Shown here: piece by piece, positions 1 through 6,629 of the stretch
How positions within the stretch are numbered: position 1 is the first letter of the stretch
Layout: each line of letters opens with the position of its first letter
Source of the DNA: Balneolia bacterium
Lineage (GTDB): Bacteria > Bacteroidota > Rhodothermia > Balneolales > Cyclonatronaceae
Direction of reading: 5' to 3'
DNA length: 9,307 bases
NCBI GenBank assembly: GCA_003566395.1
Contig: PXDL01000104.1
Location: forward strand, 1 to 9,307
The notes under the pieces: model-generated
The model's input: the letters and a program-made list of their open reading frames with translations, nothing else
Databases searched by the model: none
Told to the model about the DNA's origin: nothing
Program-made: the position numbers and the translations under genes

Positions 1-10
1 GGCTTTTGTA

Positions 11-19
11 AGAAAAAAA
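11..19 (-). terminator. U-run at the 3' end of rnpB
   Basis: Directly after the 3' strand of P1, the minus strand reads CC followed by seven T (19-13) and CTT. This places a U-tract where rnpB transcription should stop. There is no separate local hairpin. The stem would have to be P1 itself or a 3'-proximal helix of the ribozyme, so the intrinsic terminator call is tentative. Confidence 0.4.
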
Positions 20-387
<368 letters not shown>

Positions 388-392
388 CAATT

Positions 393-398
393 AAAGTA
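393..398 (-). promoter_or_regulatory. Probable -10 element of rnpB
   Basis: On the minus strand TACTTT ends about 6 nt before the inferred rnpB 5' end at 386-387. It resembles both a sigma-70 -10 hexamer and the TAnnTTTG -7 element of Bacteroidota, with TACTTTAATTG as context. I see no convincing -35 (TTGACA) or -33 (TTG) partner at the right spacing, so this is a position-based call. Confidence 0.35.
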
Positions 399-511
399 CG
401 GATAAATTCCTTGGTGCTAAACCGGTATTGGCGATGATCTTTGGGGTTAAAAAATGTAAGCGGGTGTTGAAATAGTTTTGATGAATCAGTTTATTATCTC
501 CCGTTAAGTAA

Positions 512-525
512 ATTAAATATTTAAT
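512..525. promoter_or_regulatory. AT-rich palindrome upstream of the porin gene
   Basis: ATTAAATATTTAAT is a perfect 14-bp inverted repeat about 75 bp upstream of the porin start. It is flanked by a second, offset symmetric pair, TAAGTA (505-510) and TACTTA (525-530). The position suits an operator or upstream element for the porin. In DNA this AT-rich, simple palindromes also arise by chance, so no regulator is assigned. Confidence 0.25.
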
Positions 526-599
526 ACTTACAGATTTTTTTTGCATTTTCATCGGGTGGTAATTTAACAAACCGCAATTAAAAGGAATAAAACCAACTT

Positions 600-1865
600 A
601 TGACACGACTGTACAAAACTCTCACTTTAGCTGTTGCTATGATTTTTGCAAGCTGGATGATACCGGCGGAGCAAAACCCGTTTTCGGGTGCACAGGCTGA
701 AGTATTAGGGGCTGTTGATAATGATGATGAACCTTCACTGCATGTAGGGGGTGCCGTGCGCTACAATCTCCTATTGAGGAGTTTCGAAAGCGATATGGAT
801 GCCAACAGCGGCCAGTTTACTATGGATACATGGCGCATTAATGTAGTGTATGACAATCCGGGTGGAATCGGCTTGAACTTTGAGTACCGTTTCTATCCTA
901 CGTTTGGAACCCACTTCATCAAACAAGGCTGGCTTGAGTATGATTTTACCGATCGTACACAAATGCAGCTTGGTGTAACTCAGGTTCCTTTCGGAAACCT
1001 CCAGTACAACTCAAACAACTGGTGGTTCAGCCTGCCTTATTACGTAGGCCTTGAGGACGATCACGATATGGGTCTTAAGCTGACTCACACCAGCGACAAC
1101 TCCCAGTTCGATGTAGCCTATTTTTACCAGCCGGAGCCTGAAGGACCCGTTGGTGGGGACGGAGCATTCGGAACCGGTGGTTCGGGACGTTACAGCTATG
1201 ATGTTATTCCCGGAGGCAACGCCAGCCTGACCGAACGCAATCAGCTTAACCTGCGCTATGCCCAATTTCTGGACAATGGAGAAATCGGTGCTTCCGCACA
1301 AGTCGGGCAGCTTTACAATACGGCGACCGACGAATTCAGTGCGCGCTACGCATTTGCGGTCCATGGCGATTTCAACTTCGGCAACTTCAACGTGAAGCCG
1401 CAGTTTCTGTATTACGGTATGGATGCTGAAGACAATGACGGTGAAGAACTGAGCACCGTAATTATGGGGGCCTATGGGATTCCCTATCAGGTTTCTACCG
1501 AAGCCTGGATTGCCACGCTTGGCCTGGCCTATTCTTATGATGTGGACTGGGGACCGATCTCCAACCTGACATTCTACAACGATTTCAGCTATATGGAGAA
1601 TACGGTAGGTGAAGGAACAACCACCCTCGCCGACGGCTCGACACTCAACCTGGACGACAACTTCCAGGAGACGATCCAGAATATCACCGGATTTCTGGTT
1701 TCTGCCGGCCCGGTTTTCACCTATTTCGACATCGCACAGGGAATTAATCATCCCTGGCTTACCGATGCGTTCGGTACCGGTGTTGGTCCGGGGCACGAAG
1801 ACCTCGGTATGGGTGACTCGGAATACAATATCCGGTTCAATATTAATATCGGATTTTACTTCTGA
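600..1865 (+). CDS. Outer-membrane beta-barrel porin-like protein
   Basis: A 421-residue protein that probably forms a diffusion channel in the outer membrane. It begins with a signal peptide: basic residues R3 and K6, a hydrophobic core at about 8-21, and a likely cleavage after AQA (residues 31-33). The mature part is rich in alternating aromatic/polar strands, e.g. GIGLNFEYRFYP, TQMQLGVTQVPFG and FNVKPQFLYYG. Acidic and Gly/Asn-rich loops separate them. It ends in a final strand, YNIRFNINIGFYF, with a C-terminal Phe, the usual BAM recognition signature. The length fits a 16-18-stranded porin, but the strand count was not computed. It lies upstream of a BCCT solute carrier, so it may supply that carrier's substrate. 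Specificity cannot be read from sequence. Known phosphate-selective porin-type families are the nearest comparison I can offer, at low confidence. Confidence 0.85.
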   Translation: MTRLYKTLTLAVAMIFASWMIPAEQNPFSGAQAEVLGAVDNDDEPSLHVGGAVRYNLLLRSFESDMDANSGQFTMDTWRINVVYDNPGGIGLNFEYRFYPTFGTHFIKQGWLEYDFTDRTQMQLGVTQVPFGNLQYNSNNWWFSLPYYVGLEDDHDMGLKLTHTSDNSQFDVAYFYQPEPEGPVGGDGAFGTGGSGRYSYDVIPGGNASLTERNQLNLRYAQFLDNGEIGASAQVGQLYNTATDEFSARYAFAVHGDFNFGNFNVKPQFLYYGMDAEDNDGEELSTVIMGAYGIPYQVSTEAWIATLGLAYSYDVDWGPISNLTFYNDFSYMENTVGEGTTTLADGSTLNLDDNFQETIQNITGFLVSAGPVFTYFDIAQGINHPWLTDAFGTGVGPGHEDLGMGDSEYNIRFNINIGFYF

Positions 1866-1883
1866 GTGGCATAAATCAAAATA

Positions 1884-1923
1884 ATATATCAGGCAGCCTT
1901 AAACGTGCTGCCTGATATGTTTT
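1884..1923 (+). terminator. Terminator/attenuator hairpin between porin and transporter
   Basis: ATATCAGGCAGC (1886-1897) and GCTGCCTGATAT (1907-1918) form a perfect 12-bp stem around a 9-nt loop, followed by GTTTTC. The T-tract is short (four T), so it may stop only part of the transcripts. The hairpin sits 20 bp after the porin stop and 58 bp before the transporter ATG. This would give high porin and lower carrier/Usp expression from a shared promoter, or mark the end of the porin unit if the carrier has its own promoter. It could also stabilise the porin mRNA 3' end. Confidence 0.7.
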
Positions 1924-1976
1924 CAGCAGGTGTCAGAACCGTGCTGTTAACCAAAAACTAAAATAGGACACGTTTT

Positions 1977-3602
1977 ATGAGTGATTCTGGTGATAAACCA
2001 AAAACACCTCTCAAAAAAGAGAATAAAATTTTTCTGATTCACGGACCCGTATTCTGGCCGTCGGTAATATTAATTACCGTGCTTATCGTAGGAACCCTTC
2101 TGCTTGGAGAAACGGCCGAAGGGTGGTTTAATGCCGCACGATTAGGCATCACGGATTGGGGAAGCTGGCTGTTTGTGGCCGGTGTAAATGTATTTATCAT
2201 TTTCTGTCTGTATTTCGCTTTTTCCAAGTACGGGAAGATTCGTCTCGGAGGTGAAAATGCGAAAACCGATTTCAGCTCGATGGCATGGTTCGCCATGCTC
2301 TTCAGTGCAGGTATGGGTATCGGTCTGATGTTCTTTGCTGTGGCCGAACCTATGTGGCACTTGCTTTATCCGCCGCATGCAGAAGTCGGAAGCACACAGT
2401 CTGTACGGGATGCCATGGGCGTAACATTCCTCCACTGGGGCCTTCATGCTTGGGCTGTATATGCGGTGGTGGGACTTTCACTGGCATTTTTCGCCTTCAA
2501 CCGTAAACTTCCGCTTTCGTTCCGTTCGGTGTTTTATCCGTTGCTCGGAGACCGCATAAACGGCTGGATAGGTGATGTAATTGACATTCTGGCTGTTCTT
2601 GCCACGCTTTTTGGTCTGGCAACTTCGCTGGGCCTCGGTGCTTCCCAGGCAGGAGCCGGCATGGAATTCGTATTCGGGTTTGAAAACACGGTAACACTTC
2701 AGGTTATCATTATTGTTGTGGTTACTCTTGTTGCCGTGGTATCTGTTGTTCTGGGTGTACAAAAGGGTGTTAAAGTGCTTAGTGAGTTCAATATCCGGCT
2801 TGCCGGATTGTTCCTGCTTTTCATCCTTGTTCTGGGCCCCACGCTCTACATTTTAGGCACATTTGTGCAGAGCACCGGGTATTATTTGCAGACGTTTGCC
2901 GAATACGCAACCTGGGTTGAAGCCTTTGATGAAGACGGCACATTCATGAGCACATGGACCGTATTTTACTGGGCATGGTGGATTTCATGGTCGCCATACG
3001 TCGGGATGTTTATCGCGCGTATTTCCAGAGGACGTACGGTTAAAGAATTTATCCTCGGGGTATTAATCGTGCCTACGTTGGTAACTTTTCTGTGGATGAG
3101 CGGTTTCGGAGGTACGGCACTGTTCCTTGAAACCACGGGCGTAGCTGATATTGCTGCAGCCGTAGAAGCCGACCAGACGACCTCGCTGTTTCTTTTACTT
3201 GGCGAGTTTCCGTTTGCGATGATCACATCCTTTCTGGCTATCATACTGGTACTAAGCTTCTTTGTAACATCTTCCGACTCCGGTTCACTTGTTATCGACG
3301 GCCTTACCAGCGGTGGAAAAACCGACTCACCGGTAGCTCAGCGTGTATTCTGGGCTTCTACAGAAGGAGTTGTTGCAGCTGTTCTTCTTATCGGCGGCGG
3401 ACTCGGTGCGTTACAGGCAGGAGCAATCTCAACCGGTTTTCCGTTTGTGATTTTGCTGCTTATCATGTGCTACAGTCTCCAGAAAGGCCTGAGCCGCGAA
3501 TACCGTGAGCTCGACGACAAAGGAAAAGACAAGGAACGCGAAGATTACAAAACACTGGTATCCCGCTTACTTAAAGAGCAGCGCGAAAAAGGAAAATCTT
3601 AA
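1977..3602 (+). CDS. BCCT-family (betaine/carnitine/choline) transporter
   Basis: A 541-residue inner-membrane secondary carrier of the BCCT family, which imports quaternary-ammonium osmolytes such as glycine betaine. About 12 hydrophobic segments are visible, from about residue 25 to 500. The unwound TM3 motif GMGIG is at 112-116, followed by AEP at 123-125. The tryptophan-rich family signature WTVFYWAWWISWSPYVGMF is at 327-345. F428, T431 and S432 (in FFVTSSDSGS) match the spacing of the BetP sodium-2-site residues as I recall them. GMGIG is the form found in Na+-coupled betaine carriers, so sodium symport is likelier than CaiT-like exchange (inference). The C-terminal tail (about 505-541) is short, charged and helical, compatible with osmosensing as in BetP. 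AGGA at 1965-1968 supports this ATG. The Usp gene follows after 14 bp. Confidence 0.95.
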   Translation: MSDSGDKPKTPLKKENKIFLIHGPVFWPSVILITVLIVGTLLLGETAEGWFNAARLGITDWGSWLFVAGVNVFIIFCLYFAFSKYGKIRLGGENAKTDFSSMAWFAMLFSAGMGIGLMFFAVAEPMWHLLYPPHAEVGSTQSVRDAMGVTFLHWGLHAWAVYAVVGLSLAFFAFNRKLPLSFRSVFYPLLGDRINGWIGDVIDILAVLATLFGLATSLGLGASQAGAGMEFVFGFENTVTLQVIIIVVVTLVAVVSVVLGVQKGVKVLSEFNIRLAGLFLLFILVLGPTLYILGTFVQSTGYYLQTFAEYATWVEAFDEDGTFMSTWTVFYWAWWISWSPYVGMFIARISRGRTVKEFILGVLIVPTLVTFLWMSGFGGTALFLETTGVADIAAAVEADQTTSLFLLLGEFPFAMITSFLAIILVLSFFVTSSDSGSLVIDGLTSGGKTDSPVAQRVFWASTEGVVAAVLLIGGGLGALQAGAISTGFPFVILLLIMCYSLQKGLSREYRELDDKGKDKEREDYKTLVSRLLKEQREKGKS

Positions 3603-3616
3603 TAAGGGTATTAACT

Positions 3617-4540
3617 ATGATAGACACAATGAAAAAATGGGTTGTCTGCCTGGATATGACCAAGATGGACAAAGTGGTAATTGAGTATATCGATTACTTT
3701 GCCGGGCAGGTAAAACCCGAATCAATTCAGTTTCTGCACGTTGTTGAATCCTATGACCTGTTTCGGGATCTCATCGAAGAGTTCCCCGATCTGGAGACCG
3801 AAGAAGACCTGCAGGAACTTCTCATCAATCAGATCAACGATCTTATTGCCGGAAATTTCACCCATAAAGACGTCAAGATAGACACGGCCATTCGTAAAGG
3901 CAGTGCAACCAATCAGATTATTGATTTGATGGAAGATGTCTCTCCCGATCTGCTCGTGATGGGTAAAAAAACCGGTTATAAGGGCGATGGTGTACTGGCA
4001 CGTCGTATTGTAAAGTATGTGCCTTGTTCCATCCTGTTTGTGCCGGAAACCGCCAAACGAAACATGCAAAACATAACGGTACCCATCGATTTTTCCGAGC
4101 AGTCGGACGAAGCCACTAAAGTTGCGCTCAAGCTGGTAAAACCGGCCGGCGGGCAAGTAATCGCTCAGCATCTCTTTGATTATCCCAAGCAGTTTTTTCC
4201 CTACATGCCGGATAAGAAAACCATTAAAGAGATGAATGATAATCTGGCTGAGGAAAAGAAAAAGTTCCTTGAACGTATTAAAACACCCGGTAATACCGAC
4301 CTGGAAGTCGAATTGACGCTCCACCAGGACGGGAAGATGTCCGACGACATCTACGATCTCTGTATTTCAAATCATACGGATTTGATCGTGGTCTTTTCCA
4401 AAGCCCGGCAAAATCTGTTTGCGATGGTAAAAGACAAGCTCCCGGAGCGGATGGTAAACTATCCGTTCGGTATTCCGCTGTTGATTCTCAAAAATAAATC
4501 CAGAAACCGGAAGATGTTCAGCTTGTTTGTTAAAGACTGA
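3617..4540 (+). CDS. Tandem universal stress protein (UspA-like)
   Basis: A 307-residue cytosolic protein with two Usp folds in tandem, about residues 1-144 and 151-292, and a basic C-terminal tail. Domain 1 has a beta1 Asp (VCLD, D13) and the segment DLLVMGKKTG...PCSILFVPE. Domain 2 starts ITVPIDFSEQSDEA and ends PLLILKN. The nucleotide loop G-x2-G-x9-G-S/T is poorly kept: domain 1 has G116/G120/G123/G125 but ARR where G-S is expected, and domain 2 has no glycine loop. ATP binding is therefore doubtful. The start is supported by TAAGGG about 10 nt upstream; a second ATG four codons in is an alternative. It is co-transcribed with the BCCT carrier (14-bp gap). Usp proteins linked to osmolyte transporters are known (TeaD with the Halomonas TeaABC ectoine system), so a role in adjusting uptake is plausible. 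Confidence 0.9.
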   Translation: MIDTMKKWVVCLDMTKMDKVVIEYIDYFAGQVKPESIQFLHVVESYDLFRDLIEEFPDLETEEDLQELLINQINDLIAGNFTHKDVKIDTAIRKGSATNQIIDLMEDVSPDLLVMGKKTGYKGDGVLARRIVKYVPCSILFVPETAKRNMQNITVPIDFSEQSDEATKVALKLVKPAGGQVIAQHLFDYPKQFFPYMPDKKTIKEMNDNLAEEKKKFLERIKTPGNTDLEVELTLHQDGKMSDDIYDLCISNHTDLIVVFSKARQNLFAMVKDKLPERMVNYPFGIPLLILKNKSRNRKMFSLFVKD

Positions 4541-4560
4541 CTCACCCAAAAATAATGCAT

Positions 4561-4601
4561 AAAAAAAGCCCGTACCCGGTTATAGCCGGATGCGGGCTTT
4601 T
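4561..4601. terminator. Bidirectional intrinsic terminator between convergent genes
   Basis: AAAAGCCCG (4564-4572) pairs with CGGGCTTTT (4593-4601). The stem continues through a T.G wobble, an A-T pair and one C/A mismatch into CCGG/CCGG closed by a TTATAG loop. A-run and T-run flanks give a U-tract on both strands. It can therefore end the porin-BCCT-Usp unit (plus) and the Nif3/coiled-coil unit (minus). Confidence 0.9.
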
Positions 4602-4645
4602 CTGATTCTGAAATGGACTACACTGCCGGGAAAGCAGAGAGAAAG

Positions 4646-5377
4646 TCAGTTTAGCTGCTTGCGGGCGTTTTCAAAAAACTCGGGATCAACAACGATTCGG
4701 CCGCTGTTCTCATCGATCACAATTTTATTCTGACGACGAACCTCCATTTGTATCTGCGGAGGCATCATCATTCCCATGCAGGCACCGTTAACCATAGGAC
4801 ATACGGCCATGCCGTTCGTCAGGCCGTTTCTGAGCCGGCTGTAGCTGCGTAAATACCGCTGCCCCAGCATGCTTACGGCTTCTTCGCGGCTTTCAAGAAG
4901 TTCTTTTTCTTCTTCTTTGGTTCGCTCAATAACTTTGCCGAGATTCTTCTTCATAGCATCGAGTTCGTCCTGCTTTTCTTTCAGAACCTCTTTGCTTTCT
5001 TCAAGATCCTTTTCAGTTTCCTGCTGCAGAATCTCGATTTCCTCAAGGCGGGAATGTGAGTTCTCGATAAGCTGCTTTTGAGCCTCCAGTTCTTTGGTGA
5101 GGGCGTCGTATTCGCGGTTGTTGCGAACCGTCATTTGCTGAGCCTCATATTTCTCGATCAATTCGCCGGCATCCTGGATTTCGAGTTCCAGCTTGGCTTT
5201 TTCCAGTTTCAGGTCCTTGGCCTGCGCTGTATTTTTTTTGATACGAGATTCTATCCGGGCGATATCTGTTTCGTGGTCGGCGATATCTTCGGGCAGATCA
5301 CCACGCATTTTCTTGAGTTCGTCGAGCTTGGTGTCGATGAACTGCAGGTTAACAAGGTTTTGTATTACTTCACGCAT
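4646..5377 (-). CDS. Coiled-coil protein of the C4 zinc-ribbon (DUF164/CT398-like) family, ribbon degenerate
   Basis: A 243-residue protein. Residues about 5-170 form a long charged coiled coil (many E, K, L and Q), with the family-typical MTVRNNREYDAL turn at 82-93. Residues about 190-232 align with the C-terminal ribbon, recognisable by VNGAC, PPQ and SGRIVVD. From memory, FCB relatives carry two knuckles, CGGC and CEYC. Here the first reads CMGM (C200 kept, 203 is Met) and the second DENS (222-225). C193 is the only other cysteine, so tetrahedral Zn binding looks lost. Function in this family is poorly defined; Helicobacter and chlamydial relatives have been tied to motility and secretion. 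It lies 49 bp downstream of the Nif3-like gene on the same strand, a common arrangement in Bacteroidota-like genomes. No Shine-Dalgarno is visible; the leader is A-rich. Confidence 0.87.
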   Translation of the reverse strand: MREVIQNLVNLQFIDTKLDELKKMRGDLPEDIADHETDIARIESRIKKNTAQAKDLKLEKAKLELEIQDAGELIEKYEAQQMTVRNNREYDALTKELEAQKQLIENSHSRLEEIEILQQETEKDLEESKEVLKEKQDELDAMKKNLGKVIERTKEEEKELLESREEAVSMLGQRYLRSYSRLRNGLTNGMAVCPMVNGACMGMMMPPQIQMEVRRQNKIVIDENSGRIVVDPEFFENARKQLN

Positions 5378-5426
5378 GAATTTTTGCTGAGATTGATGGT
5401 GGGTGTGGTTTTATTTAACATTCTGT

Positions 5427-6440
5427 TCATGAGCTGAACCCCCGCATGGGATTGGTGTCCACACTGGTGGGGATGCATTCGATGGAAGGAAAAGCCGATT
5501 GCAGCTTTTCGGACATCAGACGGATAGCCGGTGCCTCGGTCTCGTAATGGCCGGCATCCACCAGAAGGAAAGATTCAGGTACAAAATAATCGTGGTACTT
5601 AATATCTGCGGTTACAAAAGCATCGGCCCCGCATTGAATCGCTTTGTTAATCAGGAAACTTCCCGAACCGCCGCAAACGGCTACTTTTTTTATTTCGGTG
5701 GCATTACCCGAAAAGCGCAGGGCCCGGCACCCGAGAGTGGATTTCACTTTCTCAAGAAATGCGGAACGGGACATCGGCTCGGTGTAATCGCCCTTCATCC
5801 CGAAACCGAAAAGCGGTGAACGGGCGTCGAGTGGCAGCACATCCATAGAATAGGGAGCGGAGCCGAAAACCCCGGACAATTCTTTGCGAAGGCTTCCGAG
5901 ATAATTTGCATCTGCATTGAAGCGTACCACGGCAACATTTTGCTCATCCTGCGACCAGCTGCAGTCCAGGCTTTGCGATTTGAGAAACTCTTGAGTTTTC
6001 GTCTTCAGCCGGACCGGCAGACGTACGAGTATCAGCTTCATGGTCTGATACGAAGCGTCCAGAATCGCAATATCGCTGAGCCCGAGTTTTTCAGCCAGCA
6101 CGGCTGATACTCCGGTTTTGGCGGCATCGAGATTGGTATGGGCGGCAATTAGGTCGATATCCCGGCGAATTAACTCCTGAATCATAGCGCCGGTGGGATC
6201 GGAGGAAACCACGCGCTTGATTTTTGGAAAAATGAGTGGATGATGTGCGGCAATGAGTTCCGCGCCGAGGGAAGAGGCTTCCTCAATAACTTCGGGTGTA
6301 ACGTCGAGGCAGGTAAGAATTCGGGTGATGCGCTTGGCGTGGTTTCCGACCAACAGACCTGTGTTATCGTAGTCCATTTTGGTAGCATTGGGAGCCCAAT
6401 GCTCGAAAAAGTCGGATATGTCTCGCGTCAGCACATTCAT
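5427..6440 (-). CDS. Nif3-like dinuclear metal centre protein
   Basis: A 337-residue protein of the NIF3/DUF34 family, which forms toroidal hexamers with a two-metal site in each subunit. Its cellular role is unsettled. GTP cyclohydrolase I type 2 annotations of the family are disputed. The metal ligands are all present: H66-H67 in AAHHPLIF, D105 in HTNLDAA, and H298 and E302 in DAGHYETE. YDNTGLLVGN near the N-terminus (24-33) and VAVCGGSGSFL (253-263) are further family motifs. The middle (about 130-235) is the PII-like insertion found in longer, YqfO-type members, so this is the long form. The start at 6440 gives the usual N-terminus, with an aromatic/WAP segment by residue 16. No Shine-Dalgarno is seen. 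It is the first gene of a two-gene unit with the coiled-coil protein. Confidence 0.94.
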   Translation of the reverse strand: MNVLTRDISDFFEHWAPNATKMDYDNTGLLVGNHAKRITRILTCLDVTPEVIEEASSLGAELIAAHHPLIFPKIKRVVSSDPTGAMIQELIRRDIDLIAAHTNLDAAKTGVSAVLAEKLGLSDIAILDASYQTMKLILVRLPVRLKTKTQEFLKSQSLDCSWSQDEQNVAVVRFNADANYLGSLRKELSGVFGSAPYSMDVLPLDARSPLFGFGMKGDYTEPMSRSAFLEKVKSTLGCRALRFSGNATEIKKVAVCGGSGSFLINKAIQCGADAFVTADIKYHDYFVPESFLLVDAGHYETEAPAIRLMSEKLQSAFPSIECIPTSVDTNPMRGFSS

Positions 6441-6605
6441 AAGCGGCGATAAGTCAGACCTGTGGAAAAAGACTTCTGCAACCTTTGCTTATGAAACCGT
6501 GCTGATGAACACCTTGGGGAATTCATCATTGTTACCTGGAAATAATCTTGAATTCGGTTAAGTCACAGACCAACTAAAATAAGACAATTATTTGACATAT
6601 AAAAT

Positions 6606-6627
6606 AAGCCAATCAAATATCCGGCTT
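6606..6627 (-). terminator. Weak hairpin at the end of the MscS gene
   Basis: On the minus strand AAGCC (6627-6623) and GGCTT (6610-6606) can pair across a 12-nt loop directly after the MscS stop codon, followed by the T-rich ATTTTATAT. The stem is short, so termination would be partial at best. The 189-bp gap to the Nif3-like gene still suggests that gene has its own promoter, though I found no clear -35/-10 pair there. Confidence 0.3.
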
Positions 6628-6629
6628 TC

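Larger units (their letters stand above)
388..599. other. Divergent rnpB/porin intergenic region
   Basis: These 212 bp hold the outward-facing promoters of rnpB (minus) and the porin (plus). The second half is very AT-rich, with a 14-bp palindrome at 512-525 and eight T at 535-542. No ORF or tRNA was seen. An AAAGGA stretch at 581-586 lies 13 nt ahead of the porin ATG and is a plausible though distant ribosome-binding site. I could not choose a single porin promoter. TTG/TAnnTTTG-like candidates near 411-443 have poor spacing. Confidence 0.55.

Noticed and set aside
535..542. Eight-T run after the AT-rich palindrome as an intrinsic terminator
   Set aside because: The preceding hairpin is all A/T, too weak to stop transcription, and there is no upstream plus-strand gene to terminate.
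1011..1796. 261-residue minus-strand reading frame inside the porin gene
   Set aside because: It is an antisense shadow. The plus frame has a signal peptide, beta-strand pattern and terminal Phe, while this one has no recognisable domain.
3722..4324. 200-residue minus-strand reading frame inside the Usp gene
   Set aside because: It is antisense to a clear tandem Usp with a ribosome-binding site, and has no family motif of its own.
6379..6561. 60-residue plus-strand frame at the Nif3-MscS gap
   Set aside because: It begins antisense to the Nif3-like N-terminus and has no ribosome-binding site or motif. The 189-bp gap is better read as a promoter region.
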